DNA of 20,484 nt from F1-120-MAGs023 sp038228615 (GCA_038228615.1 JBBRPC010000043.1:1-20484); one strand, 5' to 3'; shown: positions 1 to 8,225, counted from the first letter of the stretch. The notes: generated by a model from the letters alone, not told the origin. A program made the numbers and translations.

Positions 1-2356
1 GCGGCGTGTTCACGAGAGAAAGGTCGCGGATCCCAGTGATTGACATCTCAAGCGTGCGGGGAATCGGCGTTGCCGAAAGGGTAAGTACATCCACACCAGC
101 CTTGAATTGCTTGATCTTTTCTTTGTGCTGTACGCCGAAACGCTGTTCCTCATCGACGACGAGCAAGCCAAGATCTCTGAACTTCACATCACCAGAAATC
201 AACCGATGCGTGCCGATCACGACATCGACAGTTCCGTCGTTGATGCCAACAAGCGCTTGCTTGGTTTCCTTCGCCGTCAAGAATCTCGACAGGACTTCAA
301 CCCGTACCGGATAGTTCGCGAATCGTTCGCGGAACGTCTGGCCGTGCTGTGCGGCGAGCAGCGTCGTCGGCACGAGAATTGCAGCCTGTTTGCCTTCCTG
401 GACACACTTAAAGACTGCCCGAAGCGCAATCTCGGTCTTGCCATACCCAACATCCCCGCAGACAAGGCGATCCATCGGCGTTGGACGCTCCATATCGGAT
501 TTCACTTCTTCAATCGCGCGCAGCTGATCAGGTGTCTCCTCGTACGGAAAGGCATCCTCTATCTCCCGCTGCCATGGCGTATCGGGTGCGAACATATGGC
601 CCGTCGTCGCCAGGCGCCTGCGATACAGGATCACAAGTTCGGCGGCGATATCGCGCGCAGCTTTGCGTACTTTCGCGCGGGCCTTCTCCCAATCGGCACC
701 TCCCATCTTCGACAGGCGCGGTGCATCGCCGCCGGTATATTTGCGAATGATGCCGATCTGATCAGTAGGAACGTAGACGCGCTCGTTACCGCGAAATTCG
801 ACAACCAAATAGTCGCGAGTAAATCCAAACATCGTTCGCTCAACCATGTCGGTGAAACGGCCAATGCCGTGTTGGCGATGCACCACAAAGTCGCCTTTGG
901 TCATCCCCTCGTAAAAGTCGGCGCCTCGACGCGCGCCGCGGGGCTTGCGGTGCACCCGCCGACGCCCGGTGAGATCAGCTTCCGCAACCAACACAAGCTG
1001 GTACGACGGCAAGACCGCTCCGCGATCAAGCGGCGCGACCACCACATGCACACCAGGCTGTTCCAACAGCGGCGACCGATCGGGCACCTGCTCATGCACA
1101 TCGACAACGAGACCTTCGCCTGCGAGAACTTCAGTAATCCGTCGCGCGCTCCCAGTCCCTTCGGCACAAATCAGCACCCGCATGCCGTCGCTGCGGAGCC
1201 GCTGCAGCCGCTGCACCAATGCCTCGGTATCTCCGACAACGGGATCGAACTGGGTCGCAGCCACCGATTCGGTGTCGGGACCGTCGGGGGAACCGAGTAA
1301 CGGCACCCAACCCGCCTTCGTGTGCGCGAGCAAGCGATCGAATGGCAACGACAGCCGAGGAAACTCTTCGTGTTCACCATCAGGCACACCCCAGGTGTCG
1401 GCCAGAACTGCCGCGAGGCTTGCCTCCTCATCAAGCAGTTCCTGCGCGCGGTCGCGCATGCGTCGGGGTTCGCACAACACCACCAGAGCACCGCTCGGAA
1501 GTAGATCGGGCAAGAGATGTTCATCGTCACAGAGCCACGGCAACCAGCTCTCCATACCGTCGAAAATCGCTCCTTCGCCGAGACGATCCCATTGCTCGCG
1601 CCCCCACGGCTGAGTTCGCAACAAGGATTTCGCTCGAGCGCGAACGTCGTCGGTGGGAAGGAGTTCACGGGCTGGGAACAACGCTGTTTCGGTGATATCG
1701 CCCGTACTGCGCTGATCTGCGATCGAAAAGTGGCTGAGCCGGTCGACCTCATCGCCCCAAAGATCGATCCGGACAGGGTGGTCTGCAGTCACCGGATAGA
1801 CGTCGACGATCGAGCCACGTACCGCGACCTCGCCCCTGCCTTCCACCTGGTATTCGCGCCGATATCCGCAACGCACCAGATCGGCGACAAGCTCATCGCG
1901 ATCGAGCTGTTGCCCTTTGCGTATGAACACTGGATCGATGTCTTCCACGTGCGGACCAAGCCGCTGCACCAAGGCGCGCACCGGGGCAACGATCACGCTC
2001 GGGAGATGTTCACCGCCGGCACGTAGCCGCCACATCACTCGAAGACGCCTTCCCATCGTTTCGCTTCCGGGCGAAACACGTTCGAAGGGCAGGGTCTCCC
2101 ACGCTGGAAAGAGTTCGATCGCTTCGGCGCCGAGAAACAGTCCGAGATCGTGCGCCATTCGGTCGGCCTCAGCGCGAGTCGGCACCGCGATCAAGATCGG
2201 TGCACGCGCCGAGGTACGCGCCAGCGCGGCTGTAAATAACGCGCGGGCCGACTCCGGAACGGCGACACTGCGCCCCTGCCCACCCGAGGCAGCGACAAGC
2301 GCGCCGTCTCCGTCGAGGATCAGTGGGATGCCGGATAGCGGAGCGCGAGGCGACAC
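1..2356 (-). CDS. mfd: Transcription-repair coupling factor Mfd (5' part; gene runs off the window)
   Basis: Mfd is a double-stranded DNA translocase. It removes RNA polymerase stalled at lesions and recruits UvrA for nucleotide excision repair. 785 codons are visible; the family is usually about 1150-1200 residues, so the rest of the helicase module and the C-terminal domain lie outside the window. The N-terminal UvrB-like module shows FPAWETLPFERVSPGSE near residue 95. The RNA-polymerase-interaction (CarD-like) domain starts near residue 485 (GDFVVHRQHGIGRF). Helicase motif I is GDVGYGKTEIALRA near residue 635, and the Walker B variant VVDEEQRFGV is near 733. I chose GTG at 2356 because GAAGGA precedes it by five to six bases; the upstream in-frame codons have no better start. 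It is divergent from the carotenoid oxygenase gene with only 41 bp between them. No frameshift is seen. Identification is firm. Confidence 0.96.
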   Translation of the reverse strand, partial: MSPRAPLSGIPLILDGDGALVAASGGQGRSVAVPESARALFTAALARTSARAPILIAVPTRAEADRMAHDLGLFLGAEAIELFPAWETLPFERVSPGSETMGRRLRVMWRLRAGGEHLPSVIVAPVRALVQRLGPHVEDIDPVFIRKGQQLDRDELVADLVRCGYRREYQVEGRGEVAVRGSIVDVYPVTADHPVRIDLWGDEVDRLSHFSIADQRSTGDITETALFPARELLPTDDVRARAKSLLRTQPWGREQWDRLGEGAIFDGMESWLPWLCDDEHLLPDLLPSGALVVLCEPRRMRDRAQELLDEEASLAAVLADTWGVPDGEHEEFPRLSLPFDRLLAHTKAGWVPLLGSPDGPDTESVAATQFDPVVGDTEALVQRLQRLRSDGMRVLICAEGTGSARRITEVLAGEGLVVDVHEQVPDRSPLLEQPGVHVVVAPLDRGAVLPSYQLVLVAEADLTGRRRVHRKPRGARRGADFYEGMTKGDFVVHRQHGIGRFTDMVERTMFGFTRDYLVVEFRGNERVYVPTDQIGIIRKYTGGDAPRLSKMGGADWEKARAKVRKAARDIAAELVILYRRRLATTGHMFAPDTPWQREIEDAFPYEETPDQLRAIEEVKSDMERPTPMDRLVCGDVGYGKTEIALRAVFKCVQEGKQAAILVPTTLLAAQHGQTFRERFANYPVRVEVLSRFLTAKETKQALVGINDGTVDVVIGTHRLISGDVKFRDLGLLVVDEEQRFGVQHKEKIKQFKAGVDVLTLSATPIPRTLEMSITGIRDLSLVNTP

Positions 2357-2397
2357 AATTTTCCTTCGGGGGGTGCGGACCTGTAAGGATACGGGAC
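2357..2397. promoter_or_regulatory. Divergent intergenic region between mfd and the exported carotenoid oxygenase
   Basis: Only 41 bp separate two divergent starts, so each promoter must overlap the other gene's leader or coding sequence. On the minus strand there is a TATCCT hexamer (2386-2391), a possible -10 for mfd, and the SD sequence GAAGGA for its GTG start. On the plus strand TAAGGAT (2384-2390) is the ribosome-binding site for the ATG at 2398. No convincing -35 box was found by eye. Promoter assignments here are inference. Confidence 0.3.
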
Positions 2398-3921
2398 ATG
2401 GAGTTTCACGAAGTACCGAGCAGGAGAGACATCCTTCGCGCCTTGGCGTACGGAGCGGTAATGCTGCCAGTCGGAGGGTCGATCCTGAGCGCATGCTCAA
2501 GCGACGGAACTCCGTCGTCGACGGCGACGCCGGCGCTGCTGAAACATCTGAGCCAGACCCCAACGACGGTCGGGTTCGATTCGACGAAACCGTGGTGGCT
2601 CCAACAGGGTTTCGCTCCGGTACAGCGCGAAGTTGAGAGCACCTCGCTCACGGTCACCGGAACCATTCCACCGGCGCTGACCGGTCTATATGTTCGCAAC
2701 GGTTCGAACCCCTCTCATGCAGACTCGTCGCACTGGTTTTTCGGCGATGGCATGGTGCACGGCGTGCGCCTCGATCAAGGCAAGGCAACGTGGTATCGCA
2801 ATCGATACGTGCAAACGCCCCTCTACAAAGACGGTGTCGGGTTCGGGGGAAATGGCGCGCCGGGAGGGCTTTCGACGCAGAGCAACGTGTCGGCGATCTG
2901 GCACGCTGGCAAGTTGCTCACCTCTGGTGAAGTGGGATATCCCTTTGAAATCAGCCCGAACGACCTCTCGACGATCGGCCCTCACGACTTCGGCGGCAAA
3001 CTGAAAACTGCCTTCACAGCACATCCCAAGATCGATCCAACAACCGGCAACATGCACTTCTTCGGCTACGGCTTCACCGCTCCCTTTTTGACCTATCACG
3101 TCGCAGACAAGACGGGTGCGCTCGTGAGCAGCCAGGTCGTCGACGTTGGCGGCCCTACGATGATTCACGATTTTGCGATCACCGAACACGACGCAATTTT
3201 TTGGGAACTGCCCGTGGTGTTCAATCTGCCAGCCGCGATCAAGTGGATCAAGGATCCAAAATCTGGCGAGATGCCGTTTCAGTGGAAACCTTCATACGGC
3301 GCTCGGATCGGAATTATGCCGCTCGGTGGTCCAACATCAGACATCGTTTGGCATCCAATCGACCCTTGCTATGTCTTCCACGGCGTCAATGCATACCGCG
3401 ATGGGAACAAGGTCGTGATCGACGTTTGCCGGCTCGATTCGATGTTCAAGAAAGGTCAGAAGTTCGCAGGCGATCTCTCGCTGCGGCGCTGGACGGTCGA
3501 CACAGTTGCCAACAATGTGCATGACGAAATCGTCATCGATCACCAGCCTGGCGAACTTCCAACACGCGACCCTCGGATCGTCGGTCGCAAACACCGCTAC
3601 GGCTATTTTGTGCAAACGCGAGATAGCGACAACACCGTCGATTTCGGCGGTCTCGTGAAGCACGACTATCAAACCGGCGAGCGCGTCACCTGGGATCCAG
3701 GACCCAACGTGCACAGCGGCGAGTGGCTCTTTGTTCCCGAAGGAAGTTCAACGGCACAAGATGCGGGTTGGCTACTCACGTTCGTCTACGACGCTGCCAC
3801 CGATCGCAGCAATCTGTCGATCATCGACGCAACCGACGTCGCGCGCGGGCCAGTGGCCACGATCGCGATTCCGCAGCGTGTGCCGTACGGATTTCACGGC
3901 ACGTGGGTGCCCGCGACGTAG
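2398..3921 (+). CDS. Carotenoid cleavage dioxygenase (RPE65 family), predicted Tat-exported lipoprotein
   Basis: 507 residues. The family are seven-bladed beta-propellers with a non-haem Fe(II) held by four histidines; they cleave C=C bonds of carotenoids, apocarotenoids or stilbenes. The four expected ligands are visible: H209 (FTAHPK), H257 (MIHDFA), H328 (YVFHGVNAY) and H500 (PYGFHGTWV). Likely second-shell glutamates are E178, E386 and E442. The N-terminus is unusual: twin arginines at 9-10 (SRRDIL), a hydrophobic stretch, then a lipobox LSAC ending at C33 and a Ser/Thr-rich linker. That predicts Tat export of the folded iron enzyme and lipid anchoring outside the membrane. I chose the ATG at 2398 because TAAGGAT lies eight bases upstream; an in-frame ATG at 2323 sits inside mfd and would bury the signal. 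It ends 19 bp from a convergent membrane-protein gene. The substrate cannot be read from the sequence. Confidence 0.93.
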   Translation: MEFHEVPSRRDILRALAYGAVMLPVGGSILSACSSDGTPSSTATPALLKHLSQTPTTVGFDSTKPWWLQQGFAPVQREVESTSLTVTGTIPPALTGLYVRNGSNPSHADSSHWFFGDGMVHGVRLDQGKATWYRNRYVQTPLYKDGVGFGGNGAPGGLSTQSNVSAIWHAGKLLTSGEVGYPFEISPNDLSTIGPHDFGGKLKTAFTAHPKIDPTTGNMHFFGYGFTAPFLTYHVADKTGALVSSQVVDVGGPTMIHDFAITEHDAIFWELPVVFNLPAAIKWIKDPKSGEMPFQWKPSYGARIGIMPLGGPTSDIVWHPIDPCYVFHGVNAYRDGNKVVIDVCRLDSMFKKGQKFAGDLSLRRWTVDTVANNVHDEIVIDHQPGELPTRDPRIVGRKHRYGYFVQTRDSDNTVDFGGLVKHDYQTGERVTWDPGPNVHSGEWLFVPEGSSTAQDAGWLLTFVYDAATDRSNLSIIDATDVARGPVATIAIPQRVPYGFHGTWVPAT

Positions 3922-3940
3922 CAACGGCTTGACCGGCTGG

Positions 3941-4390
3941 TCACGGGCTCCAACGCCTCACCATCGCCAACATCGTGACGAGCAACAGGAGCGTGTCCAA
4001 CACAGCAACCTGCAACGTTCGCGTCCGAACCAATCCAGCAGCGTGTTGGTCATTCGTGCGCAAAGCCACAAGATGGCGAGCCGAGAGCCGATCGAATACC
4101 AACACGCCAACGAGACCGCCCACTACGACGGTTGCGATGCCGACAACCACAAAACCGTTGCGAAACGAATAGCCAGTGTCCAACACCAACGCAACGCCCG
4201 TCATTGCCACGACAGCCCCAACCACGTTGTAGTAGCGCTGACCCAGCACTCGCGTCGCCTCGATCCAACCAATGGTCTCCTCCGATGGCCGTCGAGCGAA
4301 CCAAGGCGTGAGGAAGAACTGCACGCAGTTCGCACCCAGCCATGCTGCGACTCCGGCAATGTGGAATACCAACAATGAGTCGCGTCCCAC
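3941..4390 (-). CDS. Small four-helix membrane protein, DUF2269-like
   Basis: 149 residues with about four hydrophobic segments (roughly 5-27, 50-70, 78-100 and 125-144). The N-terminal pattern FHIAGVAAWLGAN, with a histidine and a W-x-G in the first helix, resembles DUF2269/CopD-like integral membrane proteins. Their function is not established, though a haem or metal role for the conserved histidine has been imagined. GTG at 4390 lies only six bases after the stop of the carotenoid oxygenase on the same strand, and no good ribosome-binding site is seen, so translational coupling is likely. It is the last gene of a tetR-oxygenase-membrane protein unit and faces the exported oxygenase tail to tail. 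A link to carotenoid or apocarotenoid handling is suggested only by position. The family assignment rests on pattern and should be tested with a profile. Confidence 0.7.
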   Translation of the reverse strand: MGRDSLLVFHIAGVAAWLGANCVQFFLTPWFARRPSEETIGWIEATRVLGQRYYNVVGAVVAMTGVALVLDTGYSFRNGFVVVGIATVVVGGLVGVLVFDRLSARHLVALRTNDQHAAGLVRTRTLQVAVLDTLLLLVTMLAMVRRWSP

Positions 4391-4396
4391 CGGAAA

Positions 4397-5764
4397 TCAG
4401 CTTTCGTCCGCGACCCAATTGCCGTGGAATCCGAACGGCACGCGCCGCGGCAGCGAAATCACAGCGACGGGCTCGCCCGTAAAATCCTGAGCATTCAGGA
4501 TCACAACGTCGCTCGAGTCCGTCGCGGCGTCGTACACGTACGACATGATCCAACCGTCATCTTCTGCGGCTTCAGCATCGCGCGGTACGAAGACTGGCTC
4601 GAGCGTCACGCGGCCCTTGCCGTAGTCGTGTTCTTGGGTGGTGCCATGCAACAAATCATGTTTCAATGCTGGACCGTGTTCGATACCTGACCCGAACGCA
4701 GCGCCGTAGCCAAAACGGTGTTCGCGTCCGATCAACCGTTCGTCAAGGCGCGGGAATTCTTGACCTCGGTCGTCGATCACGTCTTCGTGCACCCGACCAT
4801 TCGCCGGATCAATCGTCCAACGCACCAGGATCGGCGATCCTTCATTGGGTCCGAGCCGATCCGTCGCGAACATCTTCGGGTGCTTCACAACGTCGCACAC
4901 CACTCGGCCATCCGCAAGGTCATAGGAGTTGAGCGGGTGATACACGTAGCACAGCTCTGGGAGGTCGCACCAGACCGTCGCCGATCCATCGGTTGCATTG
5001 CGGGGCAACAACCCGACGCGCGCGCCGTACTCGGGATTCCATAAATACGGCAACGCAGAGAGCCCGCTCATCGCAAGGTCAAGATCAAACGTCACGGGCA
5101 GATCGAGGATCACCATCTGCGTTTCAGTTATCGAACAGTCGTGCATCATCGGTTTACCAGGCACATCGACATTCACCGTTTTGCGAACACGTCCGTCGGC
5201 GCCGACAACGACGTACTGCACGTAATCCCACTCCCAGTAATAGACCATGGCGTGCAGCTCACCAGTGCGAGGATCCCGCTTAGGGTGCGCGGTGAACGAG
5301 CCAGGAAGCGTCGCTTCGAGGTCGCTCATGCGCAGCGTCTCAAGATCGTACGAAAGCTCCACCGGAAGGCCGCCGGCCTCGACGATCGCGAACGTTGCGC
5401 CGGCGTGACCAACGACGTTTGTGTTCGCAGTCCCATCGCCCATTCCGTGACGAGGCCCCGGGGTGTTCGGCCAACCTCGTGCCTCGGTCACGCTGTCACT
5501 TCGCACGAAGCGATTGCGATACCACTCCGCCTTGCCATCGCGCATCCGCAAACCATGCACCATCCCAGAACCCGTGAACCAGTGATATGTCGATGGGTCT
5601 GGCGGAGTGACAGGATTCGGTCCGATCCGCAACAACCGACCCGAGAGCTCAGGTGGGATCTGACCTCGAACCGGAAGGTCGATCGCATCTACTTCGGTCG
5701 TGACCGGCGCGAAGTTGCCTTCGAGATAGCGGCTCGTCGAAACGCGGGATTCAGTCATCGTCAT
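4397..5764 (-). CDS. Carotenoid cleavage dioxygenase (RPE65 family), cytoplasmic
   Basis: 455 residues with no signal peptide. The four Fe-ligand histidines are present: H160 (FTAHPKRDP), H208 (PMMHDCS), H276 (CYVYHPLNS) and H447 (PFGFHGNWV). Candidate second-shell glutamates are E129, E336 (QEFPRL) and E389 (LEPVFVP). The enzyme should oxidatively cleave a carotenoid, apocarotenoid or stilbene in the cytosol. I chose ATG at 5764 because AAGGAG lies eight bases upstream and the ATG overlaps the tetR stop as ATGA; an internal ATG at 5758 is possible. It is a clear paralogue of the plus-strand enzyme at 2398-3921 (shared blade motifs, same ligand spacing) but lacks its Tat/lipobox leader. Being coupled to tetR, it is probably controlled by that regulator through the palindrome at 6365-6398. 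Iron binding and fold are confident; the substrate is unknown. Confidence 0.94.
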   Translation of the reverse strand: MTMTESRVSTSRYLEGNFAPVTTEVDAIDLPVRGQIPPELSGRLLRIGPNPVTPPDPSTYHWFTGSGMVHGLRMRDGKAEWYRNRFVRSDSVTEARGWPNTPGPRHGMGDGTANTNVVGHAGATFAIVEAGGLPVELSYDLETLRMSDLEATLPGSFTAHPKRDPRTGELHAMVYYWEWDYVQYVVVGADGRVRKTVNVDVPGKPMMHDCSITETQMVILDLPVTFDLDLAMSGLSALPYLWNPEYGARVGLLPRNATDGSATVWCDLPELCYVYHPLNSYDLADGRVVCDVVKHPKMFATDRLGPNEGSPILVRWTIDPANGRVHEDVIDDRGQEFPRLDERLIGREHRFGYGAAFGSGIEHGPALKHDLLHGTTQEHDYGKGRVTLEPVFVPRDAEAAEDDGWIMSYVYDAATDSSDVVILNAQDFTGEPVAVISLPRRVPFGFHGNWVADES

Positions 5765-6363
5765 GATTGGTGCTCCTTGATTGGGATTCCGAGAAGTGCG
5801 AATCCGGCGCGCAAATGTGCGTCGAGATCCACAGGCATAGCGAAGATCGGCATCGCTCCGTACAGCCACAGGTGCGCGAGGCCGTGGACCCACGACCACA
5901 ATGCACCGGCCAATGTGTCTGCCCCGGTCTCGTGCTGCCACCCCAACATCTGGCAACCAACAACCGCGTCGCGAAAGAGCTCAAAAGCTTGTAATGCGAT
6001 TTCGGAGAGTTCGGGGGCGCTCGGATCAACGAGGTCGTGCCGCCACATCAGTTCAAACATTCCTCGGTTCGACGACGCGAACTGCAGATACGCACCAGCT
6101 TGTGCCTGAAGGCGATCAAATGGATCGCTGAGCCCGTCCATCGCGCGCTCGAGCTCTGTGCAAAATCGCGCGAACCCGACACCAGCCACGGCGTTATACA
6201 ACGCGCTGTGCGTCGGGAAATGGCGCGATGGTGCGTTGTGCGAAACCCCGGCTCTCCTGGCGAGTTCCCGAACACCAAGTGCACCAACACCCTCGGCGTT
6301 GACCAACTCGACGGCACAACCAAGGAGCCGCTCCCGCGGTGTTTGGTCGATCCGTCGAGACAT
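5761..6363 (-). CDS. TetR/AcrR-family repressor with WHG-type C-terminal domain
   Basis: 200 residues. The N-terminal helix-turn-helix lies at about 28-58 (VRELARRAGVSHNAPSRHF, then HSALYNAVA). The C-terminal ligand domain carries a W-x-H-G signature in SWVHGLAHLWLYGA (157-170), which fits the WHG class (PF13305-like) of TetR regulators. The ATG at 6363 was chosen because longer in-frame versions would run through the palindrome and into the MFS gene. No Shine-Dalgarno sequence precedes it, so the message may be nearly leaderless. The stop overlaps the start of the carotenoid oxygenase (ATGA), making tetR the first gene of a unit it probably represses itself. A hydrophobic ligand such as an apocarotenoid is plausible but is only inferred from the neighbour. 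Confidence 0.92.
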   Translation of the reverse strand: MSRRIDQTPRERLLGCAVELVNAEGVGALGVRELARRAGVSHNAPSRHFPTHSALYNAVAGVGFARFCTELERAMDGLSDPFDRLQAQAGAYLQFASSNRGMFELMWRHDLVDPSAPELSEIALQAFELFRDAVVGCQMLGWQHETGADTLAGALWSWVHGLAHLWLYGAMPIFAMPVDLDAHLRAGFALLGIPIKEHQS

Positions 6364-6364
6364 G

Positions 6365-6398
6365 TTGACAGTGTCCACTATTTTGTGGACGCTGTCAA
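6365..6398. promoter_or_regulatory. Likely TetR operator: near-perfect inverted repeat overlapping the tetR promoter
   Basis: Left arm TTGACAGTGTCCAC (6365-6378) and right arm GTGGACGCTGTCAA (6385-6398) pair at 13 of 14 positions around a six-base AT-rich centre. The element ends two bases before the tetR ATG, and the right arm includes the MFS stop codon. On the minus strand the outer TTGACA also matches a -35 hexamer. There is no U-run after it, so an operator is favoured over a terminator. This is the expected place for an autoregulatory TetR site. Confidence 0.75.
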
Positions 6399-7642
6399 CC
6401 CCCATCCTGCAGGCCCGAGGCTGACCGGACTTCGACGCGTCCTTTCCGCCCGCGAAACACGCCGAATGCACCAGCACCGATCGCCGCGATACCGCCAATC
6501 AGCAGACCGAAGCGCGCTCCGAAGGCATCGCACACCGCGCCCAGAATCGGTCCACCGATCGGTGTGGTCCCGAGGAACACAATCGCTTGGAGCGCGAGCA
6601 CCCGGCCGCGCATCGCTGGATCGGCTCGCAGTTGCACGATGGACGTCGAGGCGGTCAAGAACATGATGCTTGACCAACCAACCAACAGCGATACCGGATA
6701 CGTCAGCCACATCCACGGAGTCAGCGCAAGCAAACACAGCGCGACACCGAACCCGGCGCTCGCTACAGCGACGTCTCGCAGCCCGATCTCAACGCGTCGA
6801 GCGGCATACAGCGCTCCTGCGAGCGAGCCCGTGCTCAAGACCGAAAACAACACCGTGAACAATCGCTTGTCTTGGTGAAACGTCTTGGTCACGAACAGCG
6901 GAAGAACGACCTGAAAATTGAACGCAAGCGTTCCGACCACAGCCATCATTGTGAGTGATATCCACAATTCTGGAGTGCGTCGCACATACGCAAAGCCGGC
7001 GCGAATCTGGCCTTCGGCCCGCTCGACAATCGGCGCCGACCGGATCTCGTCGACATGCATCAAGGCCAACGCAAGCAAGACCGCGCCATACGTCAACCCA
7101 TCAATCGCAAAACATCGCGCGTATCCAGTCACGGTGATCAGCACGCCAGCCAACGCTGGCCCGATAATCCTTGAACTCGTCATCAGCGAAGAATTCAAAC
7201 CAACGGCGTTGTTGACATCAGCTTCGTCGACGAGCTCGACGAAGAACGCACGGCGCGCTGGATTGTCGAACGCCATAGTGACGCCTCCAAACGAAGCGAC
7301 AATGCAGAGCCAGACGAACGACGGGTGATGGCGGGACGCAACGAACGCCAGCGCGAACGATTGCAACATCGCGACCGTCTGCACGGCCATAAGAAGTTTG
7401 CGCTTGTTCGCGCGATCCGCGACGACACCACCGTAGGCACCGAGGAGCAGCACAGGCAAGAACTGACACGCACTCAGGATGCCGACCGAAATTCCCTTCC
7501 CGCCAAGCTCCAACGCGAACAGCGATTGCGTGACAAGCGTCAGCCAGTTCCCCACCTGCGACGTGAACTGTCCGAAGAAAAACAGCCTGAAGTTACGGTG
7601 CCGCATCGAGCGGAACGTTCCAGCCCCACCCGAATCGCTCAC
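6395..7642 (-). CDS. Major facilitator superfamily exporter (MFS_3/EntS-like)
   Basis: 415 residues with about 12 hydrophobic helices. The loop 2-3 signature is GGVVADRANKRKLL near residues 71-84. The opening FRSMRHRNFRLFFFGQFTSQVGNW is split here as FRSMRHRNFRLF then FGQFTSQVGNW, and is typical of the EntS/MFS_3 subgroup of proton-coupled drug or siderophore exporters. GTG at 7642 overlaps the pth stop as GTGA, so it is probably translated from the glmU-prs-rplY-pth message. An ATG at 7606 (residue 13) is a possible alternative start. The gene ends inside the palindrome before tetR. Whether it exports a product linked to the carotenoid oxygenases is unknown. The fold is confident; the substrate cannot be assigned. 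Confidence 0.9.
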   Translation of the reverse strand: MSDSGGAGTFRSMRHRNFRLFFFGQFTSQVGNWLTLVTQSLFALELGGKGISVGILSACQFLPVLLLGAYGGVVADRANKRKLLMAVQTVAMLQSFALAFVASRHHPSFVWLCIVASFGGVTMAFDNPARRAFFVELVDEADVNNAVGLNSSLMTSSRIIGPALAGVLITVTGYARCFAIDGLTYGAVLLALALMHVDEIRSAPIVERAEGQIRAGFAYVRRTPELWISLTMMAVVGTLAFNFQVVLPLFVTKTFHQDKRLFTVLFSVLSTGSLAGALYAARRVEIGLRDVAVASAGFGVALCLLALTPWMWLTYPVSLLVGWSSIMFLTASTSIVQLRADPAMRGRVLALQAIVFLGTTPIGGPILGAVCDAFGARFGLLIGGIAAIGAGAFGVFRGRKGRVEVRSASGLQDGG

Positions 7643-8223
7643 TCCGAAGGCCGTGTGTGAAAACGCAACATCGCCGCATCGATGCCTTCGCCGAGGATCA
7701 CCTCGACGGCATCAGCTGCCGTGGCGATCGCCACGTCGATCTCTGCTCGCAACGCCTTACTGAACTTGTTCAGTACGTGATTCGCGCCCTGCTCCTTCGA
7801 CGGCGGTTTGCCGATGCCGATGCGCACGCGCAGAAAATCGTCGGTCTTGCAGTGGGCCTTGATCGAACGGAGACCGTTGTTTCCGGCCAAACCTCCACCG
7901 ACTTTGAGTTTCACCACCGCAGGTGCAAGATCGAGCTCATCGTGCACGATGACAAGCGAACGAGGCACAACTTCGAAGCGTCGCATGAGGGGCGCGACAG
8001 CTTGGCCGGACTCGTTCATAAACGTTGCGGGAATTGCGAGCGCCAAAGTTCGTCCGCCGATCGTCACCACCGCAGACTGAGAATACAGCCCTTTTTCCAT
8101 GCGCAGTGTGGCGCCGTGGCGTTCGGCAAGCAACTCGATCGCGTCGGCACCGACGTTATGGCGCGTATGACGATACTGATTCCCAGGGTTCCCGAGCCCA
8201 ATCGCGAGTAGGTCGACGCGCAG
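7639..8223 (-). CDS. pth: Peptidyl-tRNA hydrolase, probable CTG start
   Basis: 194 residues, the usual family length. Pth releases peptides from prematurely dropped peptidyl-tRNA. Active-site residues are visible: N12 and H22 in GLGNPGNQYRHTRHNVG, N70 in PATFMNESGQ, D95 in IVHDELDL and N116 in GGGLAGNNGLRSI. There is no ATG, GTG or TTG in frame upstream of the essential GLGNPG motif. The best start is CTG at 8223, giving LRVDLLAIGLGNPG, with AAGGCGAG a few bases upstream and only two bases after the rplY stop. A TTG at 8133 would remove the catalytic histidine and is excluded. The neighbours rplY, prs and glmU are the classic actinobacterial set. The product is certain; the start codon is the weak point. 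Confidence 0.93.
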   Translation of the reverse strand: MRVDLLAIGLGNPGNQYRHTRHNVGADAIELLAERHGATLRMEKGLYSQSAVVTIGGRTLALAIPATFMNESGQAVAPLMRRFEVVPRSLVIVHDELDLAPAVVKLKVGGGLAGNNGLRSIKAHCKTDDFLRVRIGIGKPPSKEQGANHVLNKFSKALRAEIDVAIATAADAVEVILGEGIDAAMLRFHTRPSE

Positions 8224-8225
8224 GG

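Noticed and set aside
107..1300. Open frame of 397 codons on the plus strand
   Set aside because: It is antisense to mfd, whose helicase and RID motifs are unmistakable; the plus-strand translation has no family features.
2323..2397. Upstream ATG for the exported carotenoid oxygenase
   Set aside because: It lies inside the mfd coding region and would place 25 polar residues before the twin-arginine signal; the ATG at 2398 has its own ribosome-binding site.
6365..6398. Palindrome as a rho-independent terminator of the MFS gene
   Set aside because: There is no U-run on either strand and it abuts the tetR start, so an operator fits better.
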